In this document: positions 1 through 7,528 of the stretch, in pieces
Numbering within the stretch: the first letter of the stretch is position 1
How the letters are laid out: the number at the start of each line of letters is the position of its first letter
Source: Streptomyces flavofungini
Lineage (GTDB): Bacteria; Actinomycetota; Actinomycetes; Streptomycetales; Streptomycetaceae
Assembly (NCBI RefSeq): GCF_014650815.1
Contig: NZ_BMVR01000003.1
Coordinates: forward strand, 620,001 to 684,000
Direction: 5' to 3'
DNA length: 64,000 nucleotides
The notes under the pieces: model-generated
Database searches by the model: none
What the model was told of the DNA's origin: nothing
What the model saw: only the letters and a program-made list of their open reading frames with translations
Program-made: the position numbers and the translations under genes

Positions 1-416
1 ATGATCTTCGCGGTGCCGGGCAGGACCGCGCCCCGGCCGACCTCCTGGGCCACCTGCTCCGGCGCCTCGACGCCGTTCTGCAGGGTCACCACCGCGGTGT
101 CCGGGCCGACCAGGGGCTTCAACGCGGCGATGGCGGGCGGCAGTTGCCAGGTCTTGACGCACAGCAGGACGACGTCGACCTCGCCGATGTCGTGCGTGTC
201 GTCGCTCGCGCGCGCCGGTGCGACGGTGAAGTCGCCCGCAGGGCTGTCGACGTGCAGCCCCTCGCGCCGCAGCGCATCGAGGTGGGCGCCGCGCGCGACG
301 AACCCGACGTCGTGCCCGGCCTCCGCGAGCCGCCCGCCGAAGTAGCCGCCCACGCCGCCGGTGCCGACCACCGCGACCTTCAGGGCCCCGCCCGCGTCCC
401 GCACTGTCTCCGTCAT
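1..416 (-). CDS. panE: 2-dehydropantoate 2-reductase (ketopantoate reductase), 3' end outside window
   Basis: Partial gene read on the minus strand; the N-terminal 138 residues are present. Ketopantoate reductase reduces 2-dehydropantoate to pantoate with NADPH in pantothenate synthesis. The N-terminus shows the dinucleotide-binding glycine motif VVGTGGVGGYFGG directly after a beta strand, then the VVLLCVKTWQ and VVTLQNGVE segments typical of the family. The ATG at 416 is preceded by GGGAGG at good spacing. It is divergent from the CGNR regulator at 542. Many Streptomyces carry several PanE-like proteins, so the substrate may differ from ketopantoate. Confidence 0.8.
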   Translation of the reverse strand, partial: MTETVRDAGGALKVAVVGTGGVGGYFGGRLAEAGHDVGFVARGAHLDALRREGLHVDSPAGDFTVAPARASDDTHDIGEVDVVLLCVKTWQLPPAIAALKPLVGPDTAVVTLQNGVEAPEQVAQEVGRGAVLPGTAKI

Positions 417-502
417 GAAGAACCTCCCCGTGTGCCGGCGCCGGGCCACCGCGCGGTACCCGGCCGGGCCGCACGCTCGGCGGCCCGGCCACCCACCCTA
501 GC

Positions 503-525
503 CGTTACTGCTTCATGGGGTAACG
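503..525. promoter_or_regulatory. CGTTAC/GTAACG dyad at CGNR gene promoter
   Basis: Half-sites CGTTAC (503-508) and GTAACG (520-525) form an inverted repeat with an 11-base spacer. It lies just before a -10-like TAGCGT (530-535), which is 6 bases from the ATG at 542, so the transcript is probably leaderless. The same half-sites occur at the other CGNR gene (14538-14598). They look like the operator of these regulators; this is inference from recurrence. Confidence 0.55.
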
Positions 526-541
526 CTGCTAGCGTGCGGTC

Positions 542-1207
542 ATGGCGAAGCCGCACACCGCCCCTGAGGCGGCAGACAGTGAGTCGTCCGCCGCCGACCG
601 GGAGTTCCGCTGGCGCGGCGGCCGGGTGTCCCTGAACTTCACCGCGACCCTGGGCAGGCGCGGCCTGGGTGCCATCGAGCGGCTGCGGGATCCGTCGGAC
701 CTGTCGCGCTGGTTCCGCGAGGCGGGCATGACTGACCATCATCTCCCGGTCTCCCAGGCGGAGTTGGCGGACGCGCGTGCGCTGCGTGAGGCCGTGCACC
801 GGATCTCGGTGGCGGCAGGCGAGGCCACCGCGCCTGAAGCCGGAGCCACCGCGCCCGCAGCCGCGGACCTGGACCTCCTCAACCACTGGACGTCCCAACC
901 GCTCCCGGGCACGGGCCTCACCCTCGACGGCCACGGCGTCCTCCGGCCGATGCCCCCCGCGCTGGACGTCCATGGCCTGCTCGGCCTGCTCGCCCGCGAT
1001 GCGGCGGACCTGCTCGGCGGCCCTCTGTCCGGGCGGATCCGCGAGTGCGCCGCAACCGACTGCACGCTGCTGTTCGTCGACGAGAGCCGGGCAGGGGCAC
1101 GGCGCTGGTGCTCGATGGACGCGTGCGGGGCGCGGGCGAAGATGGCGGAGTACCGGGCGCGCAGGCGCGGGGTGACGGCGGGGCGGGGTGGGCAGCGGCC
1201 GCGCTGA
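542..1207 (+). CDS. CGNR zinc-finger / ABATE-domain transcriptional regulator
   Basis: 221 residues. The C-terminal part has the CGNR-type zinc finger: Cys in RECAATDCTLLFVD, then RRWCSMDACGARAKM and a basic tail of the YRARRR type, giving four spaced cysteines. The N-terminal part, which begins with an FRWRGGRVSLNF strand, fits the stress-linked ABATE domain. Such proteins are presumed DNA-binding regulators, often beside transporters or reductases. It is divergent from panE. It has no Shine-Dalgarno sequence; a -10-like TAGCGT ends 6 bases before the ATG. A second member of the family lies at 14609 and shares the CGTTAC half-sites. Confidence 0.85.
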   Translation: MAKPHTAPEAADSESSAADREFRWRGGRVSLNFTATLGRRGLGAIERLRDPSDLSRWFREAGMTDHHLPVSQAELADARALREAVHRISVAAGEATAPEAGATAPAAADLDLLNHWTSQPLPGTGLTLDGHGVLRPMPPALDVHGLLGLLARDAADLLGGPLSGRIRECAATDCTLLFVDESRAGARRWCSMDACGARAKMAEYRARRRGVTAGRGGQRPR

Positions 1208-1326
1208 CCCGCACCGGCGGGAACGGCCCTGATCTGATCGGGGACGGTCTTGGTCTGATCGTGATCGAGCCGCGCCGACCGCAAGCGCCCCGGTCGGCGG
1301 AGACACGCGCCCCCACCCCCACCCCC

Positions 1327-2562
1327 TCACAACGGCAACGCGCACACCGCCATCGGAGCCGCGAACGGCTTCCCCGCGAGGGCGAGTTCACCGGTGCGCC
1401 CGTCCACGCGGAAGACGCTCACCGACCCCGACCGCTGGTTCGCGGCGAACAGCAGGCGGCCCGACGGCGCGAGGGCGATGTGGCGCGGGAAGTCCCCGCC
1501 CACCGGCACGGTGTCGAGCAGCCGCAGGCGGGCCCCGTCCCGCTCGACGGCGTACCGGGTGAGGCTGTTGTCGCCCCGGTTGGCGAGGAAGGCGAAGGCG
1601 CCGTCGCCGGTCACGACGGGCATCGCCGGATAGCTCGTGACGCCCGGCCCGGTGCCCGTGGACTGCGGCTCGCCCGGCGAAAGGCGTCCCGTCGCGGGAT
1701 CGTAGCCGCAGACCACGACCGTGTTGTCGAGCTCGTTGGCGACGTACGCGAACCGCCCCGACGGATGGAACGCGAGGTGCCGCGGCCCCGCGCCCGGCCG
1801 CATCGTCGCGTACGAGACCCGGCTCAGCTTCCCGGCCTTCGTGTCGAGCCGGTACGTGTAGACGGTGTCGGTGCCCAGGTCGACGGCGAGTACGTAGCGG
1901 CCGTCCGGGGCGGTGACGATCTGGTGGGCGTGCGGGCCCTGCTGTCCCGGGCCGGGCGGCGGTGCGGAGTGCGTGACGAGGTCGGTGCGTTCGCCGAGCG
2001 CGCCGGACTCCTCGACGGGGTGCACGGCCACGCTGCCGGACGTGTAGTTGGCGCTCAGCAGCCAGTGCCCGCTGGGATGCACGGAGACATGGCAGGGCCC
2101 CGCGCCGCCGGTGCCGCGCGTGCCGAGCACCCGGTGGTCGCCGTCGGGGGAGAGCGCGATCGCGGTCACCCCGCCCTGCTCCCGCTCGTTGACGGCGTAC
2201 AGCGTCCGCCCCGACGGATGGACCGCCAGATACGACGGATCCGGTACGCCACCGAGCGTGCCGACGCCCGTCACGCCGCCCGTCTCCTCGTCGTACGTGG
2301 CGAGCCCGATGCCCTTGCCGCCGCCCGGCTGCGAGGTGTACGTGCCGAGGAACAAGGGCCGTCGCGCGCGCCCGCCCGAGCCGGACCCGGCCGTGGCGGC
2401 CTCGGCGGCGACCGGGGACGCGGCGCCCGCCCCGGACGGGCTCGACGCGCCGGACGAGCCGGAACCGCCGGACGAGCCGGAGGTGATCACGCCGGACGTC
2501 ACCGCCGTGGCCGCGGCGACGGTCGTACCGAGGAACCGCCTTCGGTTCATGGCTCCACTCAT
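1327..2562 (-). CDS. Tat-exported lactonase-family beta-propeller protein (6-phosphogluconolactonase-like)
   Basis: 411 residues from ATG 2562, chosen because GAGGTGG precedes it; a longer frame continues upstream without a ribosome site. The N-terminus has a twin-arginine signal (NRRRFLGTT) and a hydrophobic Ala/Thr run, then a Ser/Gly/Ala-rich linker. The rest is a seven-bladed propeller with repeated blades of the HPSGRTLYAVNE, HPSGHWLLSANY and HPSGRFAYVANE kind, as in the YbhE/Pgl lactonase family (cycloisomerase 2). Export suggests a periplasm-side or cell-surface role, so a cytosolic pentose-phosphate lactonase function is unlikely. Substrate unknown. Convergent with the CGNR gene. Confidence 0.85.
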   Translation of the reverse strand: MSGAMNRRRFLGTTVAAATAVTSGVITSGSSGGSGSSGASSPSGAGAASPVAAEAATAGSGSGGRARRPLFLGTYTSQPGGGKGIGLATYDEETGGVTGVGTLGGVPDPSYLAVHPSGRTLYAVNEREQGGVTAIALSPDGDHRVLGTRGTGGAGPCHVSVHPSGHWLLSANYTSGSVAVHPVEESGALGERTDLVTHSAPPPGPGQQGPHAHQIVTAPDGRYVLAVDLGTDTVYTYRLDTKAGKLSRVSYATMRPGAGPRHLAFHPSGRFAYVANELDNTVVVCGYDPATGRLSPGEPQSTGTGPGVTSYPAMPVVTGDGAFAFLANRGDNSLTRYAVERDGARLRLLDTVPVGGDFPRHIALAPSGRLLFAANQRSGSVSVFRVDGRTGELALAGKPFAAPMAVCALPL

Positions 2563-2820
2563 GACTCCACCTCGCGGGTCAGTGGTGACGGATGGGGCAG
2601 ACGTGGCAGCCACAGTGGCCCCGAACCCCGCCAACAGGCAAGAGGCGCAACCTGAATTGCACACTGCGCAACGCCATTCCGCGCGTTCCTTCCGCCGTGC
2701 GGGGGAGGCGGGTGGTCCGGGGGAGCGATGTGCGGGCCGCGGCCGGACGAGAGGGTCGACAGCGCAGGCCCCCGCCGTGGCCTGGCCCTTTCCCCGCGCA
2801 GCCGCATCCCGGAGGACCCC
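2563..2820. other. Divergent intergenic region, no gene
   Basis: About 258 bases between the lactonase-like gene and the membrane protein gene. It must hold both promoters. No convincing -35/-10 pair, hairpin or repeat was found by eye, apart from the ribosome site GGAGGA at 2811. Confidence 0.4.
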
Positions 2821-4011
2821 GTGGCGCTCCCCACCCCCACCACCCGCCCAACCCCCCTGCCCGCCGCACCGCCCCCTTCGCCTTCCTCACGCCCCTCACC
2901 CCCGCCGGACACCACCCGCCCCGCCCCATGGTGGCGACGCTGGCCCACCTGGGCGCCGCGCGCCACCGCGGCCTGGGGCGTCGCCTACGCCGTGGCCCAG
3001 ACGGTGTGGGCCGCCACCGGCACCGTCGTACCGATAGCCGGGGACAGACACACTCCGGTCGGCCTCCAACTCCTCCTGGCCGCACTCGCCCTGCTCGCGT
3101 CCGGCGTCAGCCTGGCCACCGCCAGGACACGCACCCGCCGGTCCCGCCGCGCCGTGGGCATCGCGCTCGCCGTGCTGATCCCGGCGCTCGGTTGGGGTGT
3201 GATCGGCCTCCCTCTGTACATCGTCGTTCTCCTGTCGGGCTCGGGCCTGGAGAGCGCCACCGGCCTCGCCAACCTCCTGGTGCTCACCCCCGGGACGGCC
3301 CTGCTCGGCATGGTCGCCGTCGCGTACCGCCGTCGGCTGCACGGGTGCTGCCCGCGCTGCGGTCGGTCCCACCCGGGCGACGGCGAGGGGCCGTTGACCC
3401 ACCCCGAGGCGTCCACCGCGCCCCGCAGGGCGCGCCTGGCGGCGGGTCTGCTGCTGTGCGGGCTGCTGCCGTGGTCCGTGGTGAAGACCGTCTGGCTGTT
3501 CGGCGGCGACGCGATCGGGGTGAGCGGGGAGGCCTGGCAGCACGAGATGGAGGCGGACGCGACCGGCGGCGCGTGGGCGCTCGCTTCGGTGGGCGTGGAC
3601 GTGACGGTCCTCGCCGCGCTGCTCGGTGTGTTCCTGACGCTCGGCCTCACGCACCGCTGGGGCCAGGTCTTCCCCCGCTGGACCCTGCCGCTGGCCGGAC
3701 GGCGGGTGCCCAGACTCCTGCCGCTGATCCCCGCCTGGCTGACCGGGTTCGCCCTCGCCCTGTACGGGACGCTGCTCACGGCCGGGTCGTTGCTCATGGC
3801 CGCCGGGGTGCTGTCGAAGCCGGAACCGGAAGGCGTGTTCACCACTGGCTCCGGGCTCGCCTGGATGGTGGCGTTCGGCGGTCTCGCGTTCGGCGGGCTC
3901 GGCTGGGGGCTGTTGGTCGCGGCACGTTCGTACGCCGGACGCACCCGCCCTCGCTGCGTCGATTCCCTGGAGGCCATAAAGCAGCCACGTCTGCCCGGAG
4001 TTGACCACTGA
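2821..4011 (+). CDS. Multi-pass membrane protein, function unknown
   Basis: 396 residues from GTG 2821 (GGAGGA 5 bases upstream); upstream in-frame ATG codons lack a ribosome site. A Pro-rich cytosolic N-terminus of about 40 residues is followed by about nine hydrophobic stretches (for example LQLLLAALALLASGVSL, ALAVLIPALGWGVIGLPLY, LAAGLLLCGLLPWSVV, AWMVAFGGLAFGGLGWGLLV). One loop holds a CCPRCGRSHPGD cluster that might bind metal. No family was recognised. It sits 78 bases upstream of the TNT-toxin gene on the same strand and may be cotranscribed, but no link to export or immunity is shown. Confidence 0.75.
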   Translation: MALPTPTTRPTPLPAAPPPSPSSRPSPPPDTTRPAPWWRRWPTWAPRATAAWGVAYAVAQTVWAATGTVVPIAGDRHTPVGLQLLLAALALLASGVSLATARTRTRRSRRAVGIALAVLIPALGWGVIGLPLYIVVLLSGSGLESATGLANLLVLTPGTALLGMVAVAYRRRLHGCCPRCGRSHPGDGEGPLTHPEASTAPRRARLAAGLLLCGLLPWSVVKTVWLFGGDAIGVSGEAWQHEMEADATGGAWALASVGVDVTVLAALLGVFLTLGLTHRWGQVFPRWTLPLAGRRVPRLLPLIPAWLTGFALALYGTLLTAGSLLMAAGVLSKPEPEGVFTTGSGLAWMVAFGGLAFGGLGWGLLVAARSYAGRTRPRCVDSLEAIKQPRLPGVDH

Positions 4012-4089
4012 GTGGCAGGTGGTCGCTACGGTGTGCGAGTGAATCTTGATGCCCGCGCCCGTGCGAGCGCAGACCTGAGGAGCCGTCGA

Positions 4090-4845
4090 GTGGACCACAG
4101 CCGTGCGACCCGGATCCGTACGACCCTGGCCGCGATGGGGGTGACGGCCGCCGTGGTGACGGCCGTCGCCGTGGCCCCCACCGCGCACGCGGCACCGCCC
4201 ACCCCGCCCATATCTGGCACGACTTCGCCCGCGTCCGGTGCGACTTCGCCCATGTCGGGGACGACTTCGCCGTCGCCGGTGAAGCCCGAGCCGTGCACCG
4301 GCGCCTTGCTCGACGACGCCCGCCTCGGACCCAAGTGGCTGCCCAAGAAGTGGCAGCGGCCCGTCGGCCCGCTCCTGAAGAAGTGGCAGCGGACGGGCAA
4401 GCTCACGCCGTCGGCCTTCCTCAAGAAGTACTGGGAGGGCCCGGCCGACACCGGCACCTGGAAGTACCCGCCCAACGACGGTTTCGAGACGGTCAACGGC
4501 GAGGTCGACAAGCACCCGGAGCGGTTGGACAAGGGCGAGCTCCTCGACCGCTTCGGCTCCGAGCTCGGCTCGTTCCTCGCGCCCGCCGGGGACTCCTACG
4601 CCGAGCGTTCGCTGCCGCCGCAGAACCTCAACACCCGTGACGCCGCGTACGCCTGCGACTATCGCGTCTACAAGGTCGCCAAGCCGTTCGTCGTCTGGCA
4701 GGGCGGGATAGCTCCCTGGTTCGAGCAGCCCGGCGGCGGCGAGCAGATCAAGCTCGACCCCGTCTTCCTCGCCCCTGGCGAGGGCCAGCGCCTGAACGTG
4801 AAGTGGCTCCTCGACCACGGCTACCTCCAGCCGGCCACCGCCTGA
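4090..4845 (+). CDS. Secreted TNT-domain protein (predicted NAD glycohydrolase toxin)
   Basis: 251 residues from GTG 4090, preceded by GAGGAG at 7 bases; an in-frame GTG at 4012 has no ribosome site. Residues 1-34 form a Sec signal ending in AHA. A linker with three near-repeats of the TTSP kind follows. The C-terminal 126 residues match the tuberculosis necrotizing toxin domain: YPPNDGF at 126, DRFG at about 153-156, SFLAP and YAERSLPP, YRVYKV, then GGIAPWFEQPGGGEQ near 205-219. In that family the Arg of RFG and the Gln after PGGG lie in the NAD-binding site. TNT hydrolyses NAD+. Here it would act outside the producer, presumably on competitors. The small gene after it is a candidate immunity partner. 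Confidence 0.8.
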   Translation: MDHSRATRIRTTLAAMGVTAAVVTAVAVAPTAHAAPPTPPISGTTSPASGATSPMSGTTSPSPVKPEPCTGALLDDARLGPKWLPKKWQRPVGPLLKKWQRTGKLTPSAFLKKYWEGPADTGTWKYPPNDGFETVNGEVDKHPERLDKGELLDRFGSELGSFLAPAGDSYAERSLPPQNLNTRDAAYACDYRVYKVAKPFVVWQGGIAPWFEQPGGGEQIKLDPVFLAPGEGQRLNVKWLLDHGYLQPATA

Positions 4846-4864
4846 CGACAGGACCGCGCACCCG

Positions 4865-5117
4865 ATGGACGCCCGACAACTCGCCTCCGCCCTGCAACAG
4901 GCGGGCGTGGCTGACGGCTACTACTGGATCGAGGGCGTCCACGAACCGACGCCCACGCCCCCGGACTTCGCCTACCTGCGCAGGGAGCGCGCGGGGAAGC
5001 CCGAAGAGGAGGGGGCGTGGGAGGTCGGGGTGCACGAGCGGGGGCAAGTACCACCCGGTGGCCCGGGGCCTTGCCGAGGCGGAGGCGTGCGGGCGGCTGC
5101 TGAGCCTGCTGACGTGA
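4865..5117 (+). pseudogene. Small acidic protein after TNT toxin, frameshifted (possible immunity gene)
   Basis: ATG 4865 opens a frame beginning MDARQLASALQQAG with YYWIEGVHE and WEVGVHERG. After the run of five G at about 5040-5044 the reading passes into a Gly/Pro-rich shadow frame. If one G is removed, it continues as KYHPVARGLAEAEACGRLLS and stops at TGA 5115-5117, a plausible 83-residue product. Either the gene has a real +1 frameshift or the base run is miscalled. Position 19 bases after a predicted secreted toxin suggests an immunity or regulatory partner. That function is inference; no immunity family was recognised. Confidence 0.55.
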
Positions 5118-5171
5118 GCGGGGCTGACCGGGGCTGGGCCGGGCCCGCCGTCGTGGGGCGGTGTGGGGCGG

Positions 5172-5342
5172 TCAGCGCTCGGGGGTGATGAGGCCGCGCT
5201 CGTACGCCTTGATCAGGCGCTGCGGTACGAGATGGGTGGCACCGTCGACCGTCACGGGCGCCAGTTGGGGTGTGGTGGCCTTCCACTGGGCGCGGCGGTG
5301 ACGCGTGTTGCTGCGGGACATCTTCCGCTTGGGTACGGCCAT
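5172..5342 (-). CDS. rpmF: 50S ribosomal protein L32, zinc-free (C-minus) paralogue
   Basis: 56 residues starting [20 protein letters not shown], the invariant L32 N-terminus. The second half ([21 protein letters not shown]) has no cysteines where zinc-binding L32 has a four-Cys ribbon. Such C-minus paralogues in actinobacteria replace the zinc form under zinc limitation and are normally repressed by Zur. GGAGGA precedes the ATG. A Zur-like palindrome lies at 5432-5452, about 90 bases upstream. The gene follows the DoxX-like gene on the same strand. Confidence 0.92.
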   Translation of the reverse strand: MAVPKRKMSRSNTRHRRAQWKATTPQLAPVTVDGATHLVPQRLIKAYERGLITPER

Positions 5343-5431
5343 GGGGTCCTCCAGGGGTGGTGCGTGCGAGTGTGGGGGGCGGGTGCGAGGGCGGGTGTGC
5401 GGGCGACGCGGCGGGACAGCCCGAGGCTACA

Positions 5432-5452
5432 TGAAAATGGATCCCATTAACA
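5432..5452 (-). promoter_or_regulatory. Zur-like operator upstream of rpmF paralogue
   Basis: A 21-base near-palindrome, left half TGAAAATGGAT and right half CCCATTAACA, in an AT-richer patch of a GC-rich region. Actinobacterial Zur boxes have the form TGAAAATGATTTTCA, and the core here is AATGG...CCATT. Its location before a zinc-free L32 gene fits repression by zinc-loaded Zur. Confidence 0.7.
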
Positions 5453-5462
5453 AAAGTGGGTC

Positions 5463-5828
5463 TCACGCGGTGCGGGCGACCGCCGCCGCCCACGCGATGT
5501 AGCCCGCGTTCACCACCAGGCGCGCCACGACACCCCCTGTGCGGTGCAGAATCCCGGACCGCGTGCGGGTGTGCCGGGCGGCGTCCACGTGGGACACCTG
5601 AAACGCGGCGAGGAGTCCGACCGCCGTCCACCCGCCCACCGCGCGCGTGCCGGGCGTGAGCAGGAGCGCGGCGGTGCCGAGCTCGGCGAGCGCGCTGCCG
5701 ACGACGAAGAGGCCGGGGCGGGCGAGCCAGGCGGGAACCAGCGACGTGAAGTAGGCGGGGAGGGCGAAGTGCGCGAGGGCGGTCGTGGTGAGGAACAGGG
5801 CAAGGGCGAGGGCCGCGAAAGTCGACAT
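5463..5828 (-). CDS. DoxX-family small membrane protein
   Basis: 121 residues with four hydrophobic helices: ALALALFLTTTALAHF, PGLFVVGSALAELGTAALLL, GGWTAVGLLAAFQVSHV and LVVNAGYIAWAAAVA. This four-helix size and layout fit DoxX-like/DUF4267-type proteins of unknown or redox-linked role. The only good start is ATG 5828. It lies 6 bases from the start assigned to the divergent AraC gene, so one of the two starts may be wrong, or the promoters lie inside the opposite genes. Confidence 0.65.
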   Translation of the reverse strand: MSTFAALALALFLTTTALAHFALPAYFTSLVPAWLARPGLFVVGSALAELGTAALLLTPGTRAVGGWTAVGLLAAFQVSHVDAARHTRTRSGILHRTGGVVARLVVNAGYIAWAAAVARTA

Positions 5829-5834
5829 GCGCCG

Positions 5835-6554
5835 ATGGTCGGGGCGCGGCCCCGGCGCCGTATTGGACGAAACGATCGCGCCCAGCGGCGCGGCGCTCCG
5901 CTGCTCGCCATCACGGACGACGTCTCCCTCTTCGCCGAATCCGGTGCGTACGAGGTGACTCGGCACCGGCATCCGGTCTGGAAGGTCGTCCTTCCCGACC
6001 GTGGCGGCGTGCGTGTGGACGGGGTCGTCGGGGCGGGGGTGCTGGTGCCGCCGCAGTACGCGCACGCCTGTGCCACGTCGGCCGGTTTCGTCGCGGTCTT
6101 CCTGGAGCCGTGGTGCGTACGGGCCGACCCGGGCAGGCCTACCTGGCTGGACGGCGGCAGTGCCCGGCGGCTGGTCGCCGCGTCGGGGGCGGACCTGGAC
6201 GCCGAGGCGCTGCGACGTGAACTCGCCGCGCTCACCGAGGCGCCCGCGCCCGTCGACCCGCGCGTCCTGCATGCCGCGCGGAGCAGCACGGGTGCGGCGC
6301 GCCTCGACGCGGTCGCCGCCGAGGTCGGCCTCTCGGGGCCGAGGCTGCGGGCGTTGGTCCGGGCGGAGGTCGGCGTGCCGCTCGGGGCGATGCGGCGATG
6401 GGGGCGGTTGCGGGCGGCCGTGGGTGCGATCGTCGACGGCGGCACGGGTCCCGCGGCAGCGGCCGCCGCTGCCGGATTCTGCGACCAGGCCCACCTCACC
6501 CGTACCGCACGGGACTTCCTGGGCCGCACCCCGGGATCGCTGCCGCCCCGCTGA
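5835..6554 (+). CDS. AraC-family transcriptional regulator
   Basis: 239 residues from ATG 5835. An N-terminal cupin-like sensor (HRHPVWKVVLPDRGG, VLVPPQYAHACATSAGF) is followed by two helix-turn-helix units: LDAVAAEVGLSGPRLRALVR and AAAAAAGFCDQAHLTRTARD, ending FLGRTPGSLP, the usual AraC tail. The N-terminal 20 Arg-rich residues look unlike coding sequence, so the true start may be slightly downstream, although no ATG or GTG is available before the cupin part. Target unknown; the divergent DoxX gene is the obvious candidate. Confidence 0.8.
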   Translation: MVGARPRRRIGRNDRAQRRGAPLLAITDDVSLFAESGAYEVTRHRHPVWKVVLPDRGGVRVDGVVGAGVLVPPQYAHACATSAGFVAVFLEPWCVRADPGRPTWLDGGSARRLVAASGADLDAEALRRELAALTEAPAPVDPRVLHAARSSTGAARLDAVAAEVGLSGPRLRALVRAEVGVPLGAMRRWGRLRAAVGAIVDGGTGPAAAAAAAGFCDQAHLTRTARDFLGRTPGSLPPR

Positions 6555-6587
6555 CCGCGGCTCCGGAGCCCGTACGGCCGTCGCCGG

Positions 6588-6622
6588 TTGACCCTCACGT
6601 CACGTCAGGCCGCACGCTGTAC
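6588..6622 (+). promoter_or_regulatory. MerR/TipA-type promoter with dyad between -35 and -10
   Basis: TTGACC (6588-6593) begins the element and overlaps a dyad of the CCTCACGTCACGTCAGG kind. A weak -10-like region follows after a spacer longer than 17 bases, as is typical of MerR-controlled promoters. It lies 22 bases before the start of the TipA-like gene, so autoregulation is likely. Confidence 0.6.
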
Positions 6623-6643
6623 CGCGACGAAAGGGTGTCGATC

Positions 6644-7528
6644 ATGAGCTATACCGTCGGGCAGGTCGCGGGCTTCGCCGGTGTCACGGTCCGTACGCTG
6701 CACCACTACGACCGGACCGGGCTGCTCACGCCGAGCGAGCGCAGCGCCGGGGGCTACCGGCTGTACGGCGACGCGGACCTGGCCCGGCTCCAGCAGATCC
6801 TCTTCTACCGCGAACTCGGCTTCGCGCTCGGCGAGATCGCCGAGATCCTGACGGACCCGCAGGCCGGCGCCCTCGATCTGCTCCGTGCCCGGCGCCGCGC
6901 GCTGCGCGCGCAGATCGACCGGCTGGAGCGGCTCGTCGAGGTCGCCGACCGCGCCATGAAAGTCCAGCAGACCGGCGTCAGACTGACCCCGCCCGAACGC
7001 TTCGAGGTCTTCGGCGAGATCACCTTCGACCTCAGCTACGCCACCGAGGCCGAGGCGAAATGGGAGGGCAGCGCCGGGCACGAGGAAGCCATGGCCCGCG
7101 CGGCCGCGCACTCCCAGGAGGACTGGGCCCGCCTCATGGACGAGGCGGCGGCCTGGCGCGAACGGCTCCTCGCGGCCTTCGACGCCGACGAACCCGCCGA
7201 CGGGCAGCGGGCCAGGGCACTCGCCGACGAGCACCGGCGGCACATCAGCCGTTGGTTCACCGACTGCCCGCCCGACATGCATCTGCGGATCGCCGATGAC
7301 TTCGTCACCGATGCTCGGGCGTTCGCCCTGGTCGTGCCGCCCTCGCAGCAGCGGCCGGGGCTCGCCCGGTACTTGTGGGAGGCCGTCCGGGCCAATGCCG
7401 ACGTCGACGCTGGTGCCGGTGGTGGTGCCGGAGCCGGGGTCGGGGCCGAAATCGTGGCCGACGCCAACGCTCGGGCTAAAGCTAAACCTGAGGGTGAGAG
7501 TGCGGGGGGTGCGCGATGCGAATCCTGA
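6644..7528 (+). CDS. MerR-family regulator with TipAS drug-recognition domain
   Basis: 294 residues. Residues 1-70 are a MerR DNA-binding domain (YTVGQVAGFAGVTVRTLHHY, GYRLYGDADLARLQQI). A coiled-coil dimer helix spans about 75-110, and a TipAS-type domain spans about 135-255. The TipAS part contains HISRWFTDCPPDMH, with Cys208 placed like the cysteine region used by TipA to capture thiopeptide antibiotics. A Gly/Ala-rich tail of about 45 residues follows. The last 13 bases overlap the glycosyltransferase gene, so the two are translationally coupled. The upstream promoter has the long-spacer dyad expected for self-activation on ligand binding. Ligand unknown. Confidence 0.88.
   Translation: MSYTVGQVAGFAGVTVRTLHHYDRTGLLTPSERSAGGYRLYGDADLARLQQILFYRELGFALGEIAEILTDPQAGALDLLRARRRALRAQIDRLERLVEVADRAMKVQQTGVRLTPPERFEVFGEITFDLSYATEAEAKWEGSAGHEEAMARAAAHSQEDWARLMDEAAAWRERLLAAFDADEPADGQRARALADEHRRHISRWFTDCPPDMHLRIADDFVTDARAFALVVPPSQQRPGLARYLWEAVRANADVDAGAGGGAGAGVGAEIVADANARAKAKPEGESAGGARCES

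Noticed and set aside
2896..4818. Very long minus-strand open frame across the membrane protein and TNT genes
   Set aside because: It is a GC-bias shadow: low-complexity Arg/Gly/Pro composition, no family motifs, and it lies opposite two genes with clear signal peptide, membrane and TNT-domain features.
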